Shown here piece after piece: positions 45,214 through 55,213 of a DNA stretch of 64,000 bases. The notes beneath the pieces are model-generated. The model was given only the letters and a program-made list of their open reading frames with translations, had not been told where the DNA came from and did not search any database. Each line of letters opens with the position of its first letter. Positions within the stretch are counted from its first letter, which is position 1. The translations under genes and the position numbers were made by a program. Source of the stretch: Lutibacter sp. (GTDB lineage Bacteria; Bacteroidota; Bacteroidia; Flavobacteriales; Flavobacteriaceae); assembly GCA_002733665.1 (NCBI GenBank), contig NVWM01000002.1, positions 119,593 to 183,592 on the forward strand. Reading direction: 5' to 3'.

Positions 45214-45984
45214 ATGAAATTAAATTTTATAAAAAAAACGTTATTGCTTTTAACTTTAAGTTTAGCAATTGTAAGTTGTGATGATCTTGAAACAAATGAT
45301 CAAACAGGACATAGTATATCTGTTGATACAAATCCAGCAGTTACTGTTAGTTTAGATTTTGCAAATCCTCTAGTTTTTGTTGAGGCTGCAGGAGATATGA
45401 CTTACGACTATACTGTTACATTAAGTGAAGTTCAGATAGTTGATATAAAACTATATATCAAACAAATTGGTGGAACTGCTGATGATTATGATTATTCAAT
45501 GACAGATTTAATTATAATCCCTGCAGGTTATACTTCAGGTTCAGGTTCAATTACTCTTTTATATGATGAAGAAATTGAAGGTGATGAAACGTTAACAATA
45601 GAAATAGGAGATCAAAGAACTACGAATGCACAATTCTCTCCTGTTACTGTAGACATTACGATTGTAGATTATGTATTCTGTTTTTGGGTTCTTGAAGCAA
45701 CTGACACTTATGGAGATGGTTGGAATGGAGCATCTATAGATTTAACATCTGAAGGGACTACTACATCATATTATAATGATGATCCTGATGGAACTATTGG
45801 CTCTGAAACTGTAACTTTAAATATTGCTGTTACTGATGGTGCAGATTATAGTTTTGAATTTTTAAGTGGAGATTGGGATAGTGAAATAGTTTATACTCTA
45901 ACTGCTCCTGATGGAACAGTTTATGCTGATGGCCCATCGCCAACAGTAGGTGTTATCACTAGTGGAACTCAAGATTGTCCATAA
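45214..45984 (+). CDS. Calx-beta-like lipoprotein, susCD-linked
   Basis: A 256-residue lipoprotein (lipobox IVSC, Cys22). Residues about 45-140 show a Calx-beta-type pattern with DYDYSMTDLIIIPAGYTSGS and EIEGDETLTIEIGD. The rest has EATDTYGDGWNGASIDLTSE and a second beta domain with DYSFEFLSGDWDSEIVYTLT, where the DTYGDGWNG loop looks like a calcium-binding turn. Binding of a ligand at the cell surface is inferred. The terminator directly after it ends the SusC operon. Confidence 0.78.
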   Translation: MKLNFIKKTLLLLTLSLAIVSCDDLETNDQTGHSISVDTNPAVTVSLDFANPLVFVEAAGDMTYDYTVTLSEVQIVDIKLYIKQIGGTADDYDYSMTDLIIIPAGYTSGSGSITLLYDEEIEGDETLTIEIGDQRTTNAQFSPVTVDITIVDYVFCFWVLEATDTYGDGWNGASIDLTSEGTTTSYYNDDPDGTIGSETVTLNIAVTDGADYSFEFLSGDWDSEIVYTLTAPDGTVYADGPSPTVGVITSGTQDCP

Positions 45985-46012
45985 TATCTATTAATAGATT
46001 GTAAATTAATAT

Positions 46013-46044
46013 AAAGGCCATTCTAAAATTTAGAATGGCCTTTT
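46013..46044. terminator. Terminator of the SusC operon
   Basis: AAAGGCCATTCTA and TAGAATGGCCTTTT pair across AAATT in a 12-bp stem, followed by T. Nothing on the minus strand ends near it, so it mainly serves the plus-strand operon. Confidence 0.85.
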
Positions 46045-46058
46045 ACATAAAATTAAAT

Positions 46059-47699
46059 ATGAATAAAAAATATTTTCTACCTATATTCTTCACAATATTT
46101 ATTTTTTCTCAAAGTAGTTTTAGTCAAACTGTTGGAGTACTAAGAAATGATTCTGGGTCATATAATGGTTATACTATCCTTGCTCCTGTAAGGTCAACTG
46201 AAACTTATTTAATCAATAATTGTGGGCAAGTTGTAAATCAATGGTCTAGTGCATATACTACTGGTGCGTCAGTTTATTTATTAGAAAATGGCAACCTCTT
46301 AAGAACTTGTAAAATAGACAATGCTGATATTTCTTTTGGAGGAGTTGGCGGTAGAATTGAATTATATGATTGGGATAGTAACTTAATATGGGAATATAAC
46401 TACTCATCACCAACCTTTTCACAACATCATGATATATTTCCACTTAATAATGGAAATATTTTAATGCTAGCTGTTACTACTATGGATATGAATGAAGCCA
46501 TTCAATCAGGTAGAGACCCATCAAAATTAGAGGACGGTAAATTATATAATGAACAAATTGTTGAACTTGAGCCAATTGGTTCAAATCAAGCAAACATAGT
46601 TTGGGAATGGAATATTAAAGATCATTTAATACAAGATTTTGACGCTTCAAAAGATAATTTTGGTGTAATTGCTGACAATCCTCAATTACTTAATATAAAT
46701 TTCTTAATGACTTCTACAACAGATGCAAATTGGCTTCATGTAAATTCAATACAATATAATGAAGATTTAGATCAGATTGTACTCAGCACAAGACATTTAA
46801 GCGAAATTTATATAATAGATCACTCTACAACAACTGCTGAAGCTGCAACAGATTCTGGAGGAACTTATGGTAAAGGTGGAGATTTACTTTATCGTTGGGG
46901 AAATAAAGAAGCATACAACAAAGGGACTTCTACTGACAGAACATTATATGCCCAACATTAACCGCATTGGATTCCAAATGGATTAAATGATGCTGGAAAA
47001 ATTATGATTTTCAATAATGGAACGACATCAGCAGCTTCATCCATAGACATAATAACTCCTCCTACAAGTTCTGCTGGCGTATATACATATGTAGAATCAA
47101 CTGGTTATGATCCGATTGCAGCAGAATGGCAATATATAGATCCTAATAATCCAACAGATTTCTTTTCAGGTATAATGTCTAGTGGTCAAAGGTTACCTAA
47201 TGGTAATACTCTAATATGTGATGGTGATTCTGGTTACTTTTTTGAAATTGATACAAATAATAATAAAGTTTGGGAATATGTAAACCCTATTGCTACAAAT
47301 GAAACCTTAACACAAGGAGATACACCTGCAACTGGAGATAATATAGTCTTTAGAGCAATTAGATTTGCTGAAGATTTTTCTGGATTTACAGGAAGAGATT
47401 TAACTCCTGGAGACCCTATAGAATTAAACTTTGATATAGATTTTTGTAATATTTTATCAGTAGATGAATATGATATTTCAAATGAAATACAATTATTTCC
47501 TAATCCTACAAATAATACTATAACTGCAAACTCAAACCTTACTATTGATAAACTTGAAGTTTATGATGTATATGGAAAATTGCTTACTTCTACAGAAGAA
47601 TCAAAATCTATACGTATTGAACATTTGGCATCAGGAATGTATTTTGTAAAAATATACGCTGCAAATAAGATAGGAACAAAAAAAATCATCAAAAAATAA
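46059..47699 (+). pseudogene. Arylsulfotransferase-like T9SS cargo protein with an in-frame stop
   Basis: One frame runs from the ATG at 46059 to the stop at 47699 except for TAA at 46959-46961. The first part has a Sec signal (ending near SFSQ) and an arylsulfotransferase/PQQ-like propeller (WSSAYTTGASVYLLENGNLL, QHHDIFPLNNGNILML, WLHVNSIQYNEDLDQIVLST). The stop falls between YAQH and PHWIPNGLNDAG, which in relatives is one motif (QH.xHW). The second part completes the propeller and ends in a type IX sorting domain (LFPNPTNNTITANSN and a final KKIIKK). Without read-through the product would lose its secretion signal. Confidence 0.85.
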
Positions 47700-47721
47700 A
47701 ATCAATTTTTATACTAATAAT

Positions 47722-47750
47722 AAAACGCTCCGAATTTCGGAGCGTTTTTT
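47722..47750 (+). terminator. Intrinsic terminator
   Basis: AAAACGCTCCGAA and TTCGGAGCGTTTT form a perfect stem, followed by T. It ends the arylsulfotransferase-like gene and lies just before the rlmB promoter. Confidence 0.9.
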
Positions 47751-47758
47751 ATTTTACA

Positions 47759-47766
47759 TACATTTG
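47759..47766 (+). promoter_or_regulatory. TAnnTTTG element directly before rlmB
   Basis: TACATTTG ends only four bases before the ATG at 47771, so a transcript from here would be leaderless. The -33 region overlaps the preceding terminator and has no clear TTG. Confidence 0.4.
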
Positions 47767-47770
47767 CAGC

Positions 47771-48514
47771 ATGGAAAATACATCATCAAAAATATTTGGA
47801 ATAAGAGCAGTTATTGAAGCAATTAATTCTGATGCGACTATACAAAAAGTATATTTACAAAAAGATTTAAAAGGCTCATTATTTTCAGAACTTAATGGAT
47901 TAATAAAAGAGCATAAAATATCCACAAGTTTTGTTCCGGTAGAAAAACTAAACCATTTATCAAAAGATAATAATCATCAAGGTGTGGTTGCTACAATTTC
48001 ACCAATTGATTTTTATGATTTAGAAACTCTTGTTGATGAAGTTTTGGAGAGTAAAAAAACTCCCCTATTCCTCCTACTCGATCAAATTACTGATGTTCGT
48101 AATTTTGGTGCAATTATAAGAACTGCTGAATGTACAGGTGTTGATGGTATTGTTGTACAAAATCAAGGTAGCGCACCTTTAAATGCCGATGCAATTAAAA
48201 CATCTGCTGGTGCAGCATTTAAAGTTCCTATTTGTAGAGTTAATCATCTAAAAGATGCGATGTTTTTATTACAAGCATCAGATGTGCAAATGGTTGCTGC
48301 AACAGAAAAAACAACTGACACTATCTATGATATAGATTTTACAAAACCTACAGCCATAATTATGGGTTCTGAACATAGAGGTGTAAATCCATCAATATTA
48401 AAAATGGTAGATGCTAAAGCAAAACTTCCATTATTAGGTGAAATTGAATCTCTGAACGTTTCTGTAGCATGTGGAGCCTTTTTATACGAAGTTGTAAGGC
48501 AACGTATCAAATAA
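47771..48514 (+). CDS. rlmB: 23S rRNA (guanosine-2251-2'-O)-methyltransferase
   Basis: SpoU-family enzyme that methylates the 2'-OH of G2251 in the peptidyl-transferase loop. The 247-residue protein has an N-terminal L30e-like substrate-binding domain (1-80, KIFGIRAVIEAINSDATIQK) and the trefoil-knot catalytic domain with DVRNFGAIIRTAECTGVDGI, IMGSEHRGV and SLNVSVACGAFLYE. It converges on the rhomboid gene with a five-base gap. Other SpoU members share the fold, so the site is inferred by overall similarity. Confidence 0.9.
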   Translation: MENTSSKIFGIRAVIEAINSDATIQKVYLQKDLKGSLFSELNGLIKEHKISTSFVPVEKLNHLSKDNNHQGVVATISPIDFYDLETLVDEVLESKKTPLFLLLDQITDVRNFGAIIRTAECTGVDGIVVQNQGSAPLNADAIKTSAGAAFKVPICRVNHLKDAMFLLQASDVQMVAATEKTTDTIYDIDFTKPTAIIMGSEHRGVNPSILKMVDAKAKLPLLGEIESLNVSVACGAFLYEVVRQRIK

Positions 48515-48519
48515 TCGTT

Positions 48520-49191
48520 TTATTCGCTTATACCTTCTGATTCTTCTTCAATTATTGGAGAATAATTACCTTCTTCATCAAATTGCAAATCAAAATCGGT
48601 TTGCTTATGAATATATGTTGGTTTTTGTGGGCCAATCTTTCTATAAGTTATAGCAAAAAGTAGTCCAACTAAAAAACCTGACAAGTGCCCTTCCCAAGAC
48701 ATTTTTTCTTTAATAGGGAAAACATACCAAATCATACTTCCGTAAAGAAAAATAACAATTAAAGAAAGTGCAATCAGCCTAAAATGCTTTCTGATAATTC
48801 CGCTAAAAAATATAAAACTAAATAAGAGGTACACTACTCCACTTGCTCCTATATGATAAGAATCTCTTGCAATGATCCATGTTAAAAAACCTGTATAGAG
48901 TGTACCAAAAAACAAAATTCGTAAAGCAACTTTGTTATAAAAAAAGAAAAGTGATGCTGTTAAAACTGCCAATGGAATAGAGTTGTTAAACAAGTGAGAA
49001 GTTCCACTGTGAATAAACGGCGAAAATAAAACACCTCGCAATCCTTTGATTGACTGAGGGTAAACTCCGTACTTTGTAAAATTATATCCAAATTTGATTT
49101 CTATCCAATAGACAAACCAAATTGAAAACACCAATAAAAAAGGTGCTATTAATACCGAATTACTAAACTTAAATATTTTTGAATCTTCCAT
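48520..49191 (-). CDS. Rhomboid family intramembrane serine protease
   Basis: A 223-residue membrane protein with six hydrophobic segments. The active-site elements are GASG with Ser117 (IGASGVVYLL) and His169 (WEGHLSG) in a later membrane helix, with the HLFNN segment (66-70) in the second helix. It should cut membrane proteins within their transmembrane segments. The C-terminal cytosolic tail (about 185-223) is acidic. Natural substrates are unknown. It converges with rlmB. Confidence 0.92.
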   Translation of the reverse strand: MEDSKIFKFSNSVLIAPFLLVFSIWFVYWIEIKFGYNFTKYGVYPQSIKGLRGVLFSPFIHSGTSHLFNNSIPLAVLTASLFFFYNKVALRILFFGTLYTGFLTWIIARDSYHIGASGVVYLLFSFIFFSGIIRKHFRLIALSLIVIFLYGSMIWYVFPIKEKMSWEGHLSGFLVGLLFAITYRKIGPQKPTYIHKQTDFDLQFDEEGNYSPIIEEESEGISE

Positions 49192-49288
49192 TGCTTATAA
49201 CTTGTCAAAAATACATCCAAAATCAATTCTTCTGAAAAATTGTCAGATTGTGATGCATAATTATTTATAAAACTACTATTTTTATCCT

Positions 49289-50557
49289 ATGAATGAACCA
49301 TTGGCAGAACGAATTCGTCCAAAAACTCTCGAAGACTATATAAGTCAGCAACATTTGGTTGGTGATAAAGGGTATTTAACGCAACATATAAAGAATGGTA
49401 TTATTCCTTCACTAATTCTTTGGGGACCTCCAGGAATAGGAAAAACGACACTTGCCAACATTATTGCTACAGAATCTAAACGTCCTTTTTATTCATTAAG
49501 TGCTATTAATTCTGGTGTAAAAGATATTCGCGAAGTTATAGAGAAAGCCAAACAAAGTGGCGGTTTATTTACTACCAAAAACCCAATTTTATTTATTGAT
49601 GAGATTCATCGATTTAGCAAATCACAACAAGATTCTCTTTTAGGTGCTGTAGAAAAAGGATGGGTTACATTGATTGGTGCAACTACTGAAAACCCTAGTT
49701 TTGAAGTGATTCCTGCACTACTCTCTCGTTGTCAGGTTTATATTTTAAATTCGTTTGGAAAAGATGATTTAATTGCTTTATTACACAGAGCCATTGAAAA
49801 AGATACATTTATTTCAAAAAAGAAAATAAAACTTAAAGAGACTGATGCTTTACTTAGACTTTCTGGAGGTGACGCTAGAAAATTATTGAATATATTTGAG
49901 TTATTGGTTTCATCAGAAGATAAAATAACCATCACTAATGAGTATGTGATGGAGAGAGTCCAGAAGAATATGGCTCGCTATGACAAAACTGGCGAACAAC
50001 ATTATGACATTATTTCGGCTTTTATAAAATCAATTAGAGGTAGTGACCCAAATGCTGCTGTATATTGGCTTGCACGTATGATTGAAGGCGGTGAAGATGT
50101 GAAATTTATTGCACGAAGATTACTTATATCTGCTTCAGAAGACATAGGAAATGCAAATCCTACTGCTTTAATACTAGCAAATAATACGTTTCAAGCTGTA
50201 AGTACGATTGGTTTTCCTGAATCGAGGATTATATTGAGTCAATGTGCAATTTACTTGGCAAATTCTCCTAAAAGTAATGCATCCTATGAGGCTATCGGAA
50301 AAGCACAGCAATTGGTACGCGAAACAGGCGACTTACCTATTCCTTTACATTTGAGAAATGCGCCTACTAAATTGATGAAAGATTTAGATTATGGTAAGGA
50401 TTATAAATATGCTCATAGTTATGAAAATAACTTTGTAGCACAGGAATTTTTACCGGAAGAAATAAGTAAAACTAAATTATATGATCCTGGAAATAATCCT
50501 CGTGAAAATAGTTTTAGAGAGTTTTTAAAGAAGCGTTGGGAAAAATATAAATATTAA
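49289..50557 (+). CDS. rarA: Replication-associated recombination protein A (RarA/MgsA)
   Basis: AAA+ ATPase acting at stalled replication forks. The 422-residue protein has Walker [10 protein letters not shown] (46-54), Walker B LFIDEIHR (101-108), the sensor [11 protein letters not shown], and the C-terminal MgsA tetramerisation domain ([20 protein letters not shown] and [17 protein letters not shown]). Length and motifs are standard. Its stop overlaps by four bases the stop of the convergent gene at 50554. Confidence 0.95.
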   Translation: MNEPLAERIRPKTLEDYISQQHLVGDKGYLTQHIKNGIIPSLILWGPPGIGKTTLANIIATESKRPFYSLSAINSGVKDIREVIEKAKQSGGLFTTKNPILFIDEIHRFSKSQQDSLLGAVEKGWVTLIGATTENPSFEVIPALLSRCQVYILNSFGKDDLIALLHRAIEKDTFISKKKIKLKETDALLRLSGGDARKLLNIFELLVSSEDKITITNEYVMERVQKNMARYDKTGEQHYDIISAFIKSIRGSDPNAAVYWLARMIEGGEDVKFIARRLLISASEDIGNANPTALILANNTFQAVSTIGFPESRIILSQCAIYLANSPKSNASYEAIGKAQQLVRETGDLPIPLHLRNAPTKLMKDLDYGKDYKYAHSYENNFVAQEFLPEEISKTKLYDPGNNPRENSFREFLKKRWEKYKY

Positions 50558-51324
50558 AATTTAATGTTTAAATCTCTCCTAATCAGATCATCATTAAAGT
50601 AATATTCAAGAAACCATTTTCCATTTTGTTTAAAGATTATTCCACTTTTATTTTTAATAAAATATACATCCTTTAAACCAGTAGACTGAATAATATATAC
50701 AACTTTCGGTGAACTATCAACCAATTGAAATCCGTTTTTTACTGGTTGTGCATATAGTACATCTGAAGTTTCTTTGACTGTAGGTGTTACAGTTTTATTT
50801 TCTTCTTTAGCAATAATAATAATTACATCTTTAGGAATTTTATTCTCAAGAATTTCCTTTATCACTTCAACCTCAACAACTGCCTCTTTAGGAGTATATT
50901 TATAATTTCTTGCTTTAATACCTTCAAACGTTTTTCTAACAGCTTGATGATATGCTTTATTATAATCTTTTTCTTTTGAGGTTCCTTCTTTTGAAGAAAA
51001 AACAACTGTATTATTACAACTTACTAAATCAAAATTCATTTTGGTAGAAAACATTGAAGAATTCTTTTTTAATTTTGCTGTAAGCGCTAAACATCTATTC
51101 TTTGCCAAATCATCTGGGAAGTTATCTGTACTTAAAATTGCTATAAATCCTGCTTTATTAAACAGAAACTTAGTCAAAGAATTTAGTTGATAACTATCTT
51201 CTGCTTTTTGAAAACCATATTGACTTGGTACAATTATATATTTATATTCATTAATACTTTCTTGAGAAAACATAAATAATGAAGTAAGAAAAAAGAATAC
51301 TGAAAGAAATTTTATTTTTAACAT
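50554..51324 (-). CDS. Secreted protein of unknown function
   Basis: A 256-residue protein with a Sec signal peptide (about 1-20, LTSLFMFSQ). The mature part starts ESINEYKYIIVPSQYGFQKA. It has a mixed alpha/beta N-terminal domain (to about 130) and then a linker rich in K, E and V; a C-terminal beta domain ends KNGKWFLEYYFNDDLIRRDL. Such proteins occur in many flavobacteria without assigned role. It shares a direction with the YjjG-like gene 10 bases upstream and is probably co-transcribed. Confidence 0.7.
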   Translation of the reverse strand: MLKIKFLSVFFFLTSLFMFSQESINEYKYIIVPSQYGFQKAEDSYQLNSLTKFLFNKAGFIAILSTDNFPDDLAKNRCLALTAKLKKNSSMFSTKMNFDLVSCNNTVVFSSKEGTSKEKDYNKAYHQAVRKTFEGIKARNYKYTPKEAVVEVEVIKEILENKIPKDVIIIIAKEENKTVTPTVKETSDVLYAQPVKNGFQLVDSSPKVVYIIQSTGLKDVYFIKNKSGIIFKQNGKWFLEYYFNDDLIRRDLNIKF

Positions 51325-51334
51325 TTTGTGTTTT

Positions 51335-52015
51335 TTAAAGGTGATTTTTCAACTCCAATAAGTGATTTACACTAATAATCGAAGGGTCTACGAGTTGATT
51401 TTCAAAATTACAATAAATAGGTTGGATTCCGAAGTTTTTTGCACCCATAATATCAGCCTCCCAACTATCACCAATCATAATACTATCATTCTTACTTGCA
51501 TTTGCAACTTTCAACGCATGTTCAAAAATTTTAGGATTTGGCTTCTTCACCCCTACACTCTCAGATGTTATAACCTTATCAAAGTAGTTGTCAATCTTAG
51601 AATTTATCATCTTATCACTTTGTATTTCACTAAAACCATTGGTGATAATATGCAATTGATATTTTGGTTTTAAATACTCTAAAACTTCATGAGTTCCATC
51701 AAACAGCGCATTAAACATTGGTAAAACAGCAATATAATCATCAGATAACTTATCAATTAAATCGTCTGAAATACTATAGTTAATCTTGTCAAAGGTATCT
51801 TTCAATCGACCATATCTCAACTTTTTTTTTGATATTTTATCATTTCTATAAAGTCGCCAATATTCAAAATTTATTGGTTTATAGTTATTTAAAAAAACTG
51901 ATATGTTAATAGTAATGTTGTTATCCTTAAAAATTTTCTCAAAAGTTTTAGCAGAATTTACTTCAAAATCCCAAAGTGTATGGTCTAAATCAAAAAAAAT
52001 ATGTTTTATATTCAT
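51335..52015 (-). CDS. YjjG-type HAD nucleotidase
   Basis: A 226-residue HAD-superfamily hydrolase. The four motifs are FFDLDHTLWDF (Asp9 and Asp11), ITNGFSEIQ, the lysine in GVKKPNP, and MIGDSWEADIMGA. The tryptophan-containing first motif and the cap pattern match the YjjG family, which dephosphorylates noncanonical pyrimidine nucleotides such as modified dUMP. Its substrate is inferred from the family. It heads a two-gene unit. Confidence 0.85.
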   Translation of the reverse strand: MNIKHIFFDLDHTLWDFEVNSAKTFEKIFKDNNITINISVFLNNYKPINFEYWRLYRNDKISKKKLRYGRLKDTFDKINYSISDDLIDKLSDDYIAVLPMFNALFDGTHEVLEYLKPKYQLHIITNGFSEIQSDKMINSKIDNYFDKVITSESVGVKKPNPKIFEHALKVANASKNDSIMIGDSWEADIMGAKNFGIQPIYCNFENQLVDPSIISVNHLLELKNHL

Positions 52016-52030
52016 GTGTGTATATCTAGT

Positions 52031-52104
52031 GTTTTTTTAACTGTCACATGTGTCCGTTAATAATTATTCTCTTTGCAATAATGATTTTAGCATGCTCGGT
52101 TCAT
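52031..52104 (-). repeat. Dispersed intergenic repeat, copy A
   Basis: Read on the minus strand: ATGAACCGAGCATG, then AAAA, ATTATTAA, CACATGTG and TTAAAAAAAC in order. Copies B (60881) and C (59397) share these blocks. It lies in the gap before the glycosyltransferase gene. Confidence 0.65.
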
Positions 52105-52183
52105 TGCCTAAAAATACTGCTATTATTGTAATTTCAAAACGTTTAATTTCAAATTTATATTATATTTGAACAAATAAAAATAC

Positions 52184-53314
52184 TTGAGTAAAAAACTTCA
52201 TATTCTTTTTTTAAGTAGTTGGTATCCTTCAAGGATTTTCCCTACAAATGGTGACTTTGTACAGAGACATGCTGAAACTGTTGCAAGCGCACATAAAGTT
52301 ACTTTGGTTCACATCGTTACTGATAAATATCTAGAAAAATCTATTGAAATAAAGAAAGAAAAAATCAATAATGTAGACACAATCATTGTTTATGTTTCTG
52401 AAAAATTACATTTATTTAAATTCTTCATCTTTTTTAAAACATATCTAAAAATAATCAAACAAATCGAAGATTTTGACCTAGTCCACTTAAATGTTATTTA
52501 CCCTAAAGGGTTGATAGCGTTATATTTAAAAATCTTTAAAAGAAAAAAATATATCATAACAGAACATTGGACCGAGTATCAATATCCATTAAATAAATCA
52601 ATTGGCTTTTTAAAAAAAATACTTATAAAATTGATTGTAAATAATGCTGAATATATTTGTCCAATAAGTAATAATCTTGCAAATGATATGCAAAAATTTG
52701 GATTGAAAGGCAATTACAATGTTGTTCCTAATGTTGTTGATACATCCATTTTTTTTCCAATAGAAACAATTAATAAAATATTTACAATAGTTAATGTTTC
52801 AAATTTATTTAATAAGCAGAAAAATATTACTGGTTTATTAAATGTTATAGAGGATCTTTCAAAAGTAAGAACAGATTTTATGCTAAAACTAGTTGGAAAT
52901 GATGACTTTAAAGAGATAAAAAGTCATATTAAAAAACTGAAAATTCCTAAGCAGAATATACAATTAATAGAATCGCAATCTCAAGAAGGAATTGCAAAAA
53001 TACTCCAAGAAGCAAATGTGTATGTTTCATTTAGTAACTATGAGTCCTTTGGATTGGTAATGACAGAATCAATAGCCGTTGGAACTCCAGTAATATCAAC
53101 AAATACTGGAATATTAACAGAGATAGATGCTACAGAATTTAGTACTATCATTCCAATTAATAATCAGGAAAGATTACTAAAAAGCATTATTCATTATATG
53201 GATAATGTAAAGAAATATGATTCTCAAAAAATGCATGATTTTATTAAAATTAAATATAGTAAGACTATAATATGCAAAAAGTTTACTGAACTCTATTTAA
53301 AAACACTCAGATAA
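52184..53314 (+). CDS. GT4 family glycosyltransferase
   Basis: A 376-residue GT-B fold enzyme. The N-terminal half has ILFLSSWYPSRIFPTNGDFV and the acceptor-binding pattern; the C-terminal half has NVSNLFNKQKNITGLLNVIE, then EANVYVSFSNYESFGLVMTE and AVGTPVISTNTG, which form the sugar-nucleotide site of GT4. It transfers a sugar from a nucleotide donor in polysaccharide assembly; sugar and acceptor are not readable. The start is TTG (no ATG near), 16 bases after a TATATTTG element (52161-52168). It begins a three-gene unit. Confidence 0.88.
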   Translation: MSKKLHILFLSSWYPSRIFPTNGDFVQRHAETVASAHKVTLVHIVTDKYLEKSIEIKKEKINNVDTIIVYVSEKLHLFKFFIFFKTYLKIIKQIEDFDLVHLNVIYPKGLIALYLKIFKRKKYIITEHWTEYQYPLNKSIGFLKKILIKLIVNNAEYICPISNNLANDMQKFGLKGNYNVVPNVVDTSIFFPIETINKIFTIVNVSNLFNKQKNITGLLNVIEDLSKVRTDFMLKLVGNDDFKEIKSHIKKLKIPKQNIQLIESQSQEGIAKILQEANVYVSFSNYESFGLVMTESIAVGTPVISTNTGILTEIDATEFSTIIPINNQERLLKSIIHYMDNVKKYDSQKMHDFIKIKYSKTIICKKFTELYLKTLR

Positions 53315-53317
53315 AAT

Positions 53318-55213
53318 ATGTGTGGTATTGCTGGAATCATAAATAAAAATAAGAATATCCCTATTTCAAATGCTTTGTCTTTGATGACAAATAGTATGAT
53401 TAATAGAGGTCCAGATGATGAAGGTTATCTTCTGTTTGATACTAAACCAACTCATGTAATTGGCAATGATAGCATTGTGAAAGACGATAAACATATTAAT
53501 GCTACATTTAATTATAATTACAAACTTGGATTTGGGTTTAGACATCTCAAAATTGTTGATTTATCAAACAATAGTCATCAACCAATGTCTGATGTGAGTA
53601 AACGCTATTGGATCGTTTTTAACGGTGAAATCTATAATTATAAAGAAATAAAAAGTGAACTTATATCATTAGGGCACACATTTTTTTCAAACTCTGATAC
53701 AGAAGTTGTTTTAAACGCTTACAAAGAATGGAACTCTAAATCATTAGATAAATTCAACGGAATGTTTGCGTACTCCATATTAGACACAGTTGAAAATCAG
53801 GTGTTTATAGCAAGAGATAGAATTGGAATCAAGCCTTTATACTATTTTCAAAACAATGAACAATTTATATTTTCAAGTACTCAGAAGGCTATAATTGATT
53901 CGAAAATTTACAGTCCGAAAATAAATTGGGAAGGGCTACATCAAAACTTTCGTTTTTCTATTGCTCAAAGACCAAATACTTGTTTTAATGGAATAAGTTC
54001 ACTAGAACCTGCACATTATTTAAAGTTCAATTTAAAAAACAACTCAATCGAAAAAAAGCAGTATTGGGAAATACCAACCAATACTCAAGACTTATCTCTG
54101 TCAGAAAATGATGCCCTTAAAATGGTTGAAGAAAGTCTTTTTGAATCTATAAATTATCGGTTAAATGCCGATGTTGAAGTTGGAACTTTTATGAGTGGTG
54201 GAATCGACTCAACAACCATAGCAGTAATGGCCTCAAAAGAACACAAAAACATAAAGTGCTTAACGCTTGGCTTTAAAGATTTTAATAAATATAATGAAGT
54301 AAATCAAGCAAGTGACACTGCTAATTTACATGGTTTAAATCATATTGTTAATTACGCTAATTCAAATGAAATTCTAAAAAATATTGATGCTATTATAACT
54401 GCTAATGAAGAGCCTTATCACCATTTATCTTCAAATTATATTCTATCAAAAATGGCTGCTCAAAATGACTTAAAAGTAGTTTTAAGTGGTCTTGGAGGTG
54501 ATGAATTATTTGGCGGTTATGATGTGTATAACAAACTAAAACTTTGGAATAATCTTAAAAATAAAAAGCAAATTTTACAGTTATTACCAAATATCCATCA
54601 AAAAATAAACAAAGCAAAACAGTTATCAAAATATAAAGATATAGGTCAGTTTTACTCTCATTATTATACAACATTTAATGACAATACTATTAATCAATTA
54701 TTTAAAAACGATGTGATTGATACCGAAAATACTATATCAAAATTATATAACCCTAGTGATTTGAATTTTACTGATGATTTTGAAGCCATCAGTTTTTACA
54801 ATTTAAAGTCATATATTGGAAATCATCAAATGAGAACTATTGACCAGTTTACTATGCATTTTTCAGTAGAAGGAAGACTTCCATTACTTGATCATAATTT
54901 TATAGAAACTGTTTATAAAATTCCAACAAAATTTAAGCAAAAAGGCGCTGTTCAAAAATATATTTTAAAGCAAGTTGCGAAAAAACATATTGCACCAAGC
55001 ACTTTGAATATGAGTAAAAAAGGGTTAAGATTACCTTTAGAATATTGGATTTCAAATGAATTGAAAGAATTTGTTTTTGATTCTATATCAAAATTAAAAA
55101 ACAGAAATATTTTTAACAACCAAGTGATTGATACTATAGTAAAAACCAATAACGAACAAAAAATATGGCAACTCGTATCAACAGAATTATGGATAGAAAA
55201 ATTTATTAATTAA
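53318..55213 (+). CDS. asnB: Asparagine synthase (glutamine-hydrolysing)
   Basis: A 631-residue protein with the class II glutaminase domain (catalytic Cys2 in MCGIAG, INRGPDDEG, HLKIVDLSNNSHQPM) to about 200. The ATP-pyrophosphatase synthetase domain follows, with SGGIDSTT (293-300) and SGLGGDELFGGYD. In polysaccharide clusters such proteins amidate sugar carboxylates or aspartate residues, so metabolic asparagine synthesis is not certain. The gap to the glycosyltransferase is three bases, and its stop abuts the flippase start. Confidence 0.88.
   Translation: MCGIAGIINKNKNIPISNALSLMTNSMINRGPDDEGYLLFDTKPTHVIGNDSIVKDDKHINATFNYNYKLGFGFRHLKIVDLSNNSHQPMSDVSKRYWIVFNGEIYNYKEIKSELISLGHTFFSNSDTEVVLNAYKEWNSKSLDKFNGMFAYSILDTVENQVFIARDRIGIKPLYYFQNNEQFIFSSTQKAIIDSKIYSPKINWEGLHQNFRFSIAQRPNTCFNGISSLEPAHYLKFNLKNNSIEKKQYWEIPTNTQDLSLSENDALKMVEESLFESINYRLNADVEVGTFMSGGIDSTTIAVMASKEHKNIKCLTLGFKDFNKYNEVNQASDTANLHGLNHIVNYANSNEILKNIDAIITANEEPYHHLSSNYILSKMAAQNDLKVVLSGLGGDELFGGYDVYNKLKLWNNLKNKKQILQLLPNIHQKINKAKQLSKYKDIGQFYSHYYTTFNDNTINQLFKNDVIDTENTISKLYNPSDLNFTDDFEAISFYNLKSYIGNHQMRTIDQFTMHFSVEGRLPLLDHNFIETVYKIPTKFKQKGAVQKYILKQVAKKHIAPSTLNMSKKGLRLPLEYWISNELKEFVFDSISKLKNRNIFNNQVIDTIVKTNNEQKIWQLVSTELWIEKFIN

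Noticed and set aside
46959..46961. Recoded stop codon (selenocysteine or pyrrolysine)
   Set aside because: The codon is TAA, which is not used for selenocysteine (TGA) or pyrrolysine (TAG).
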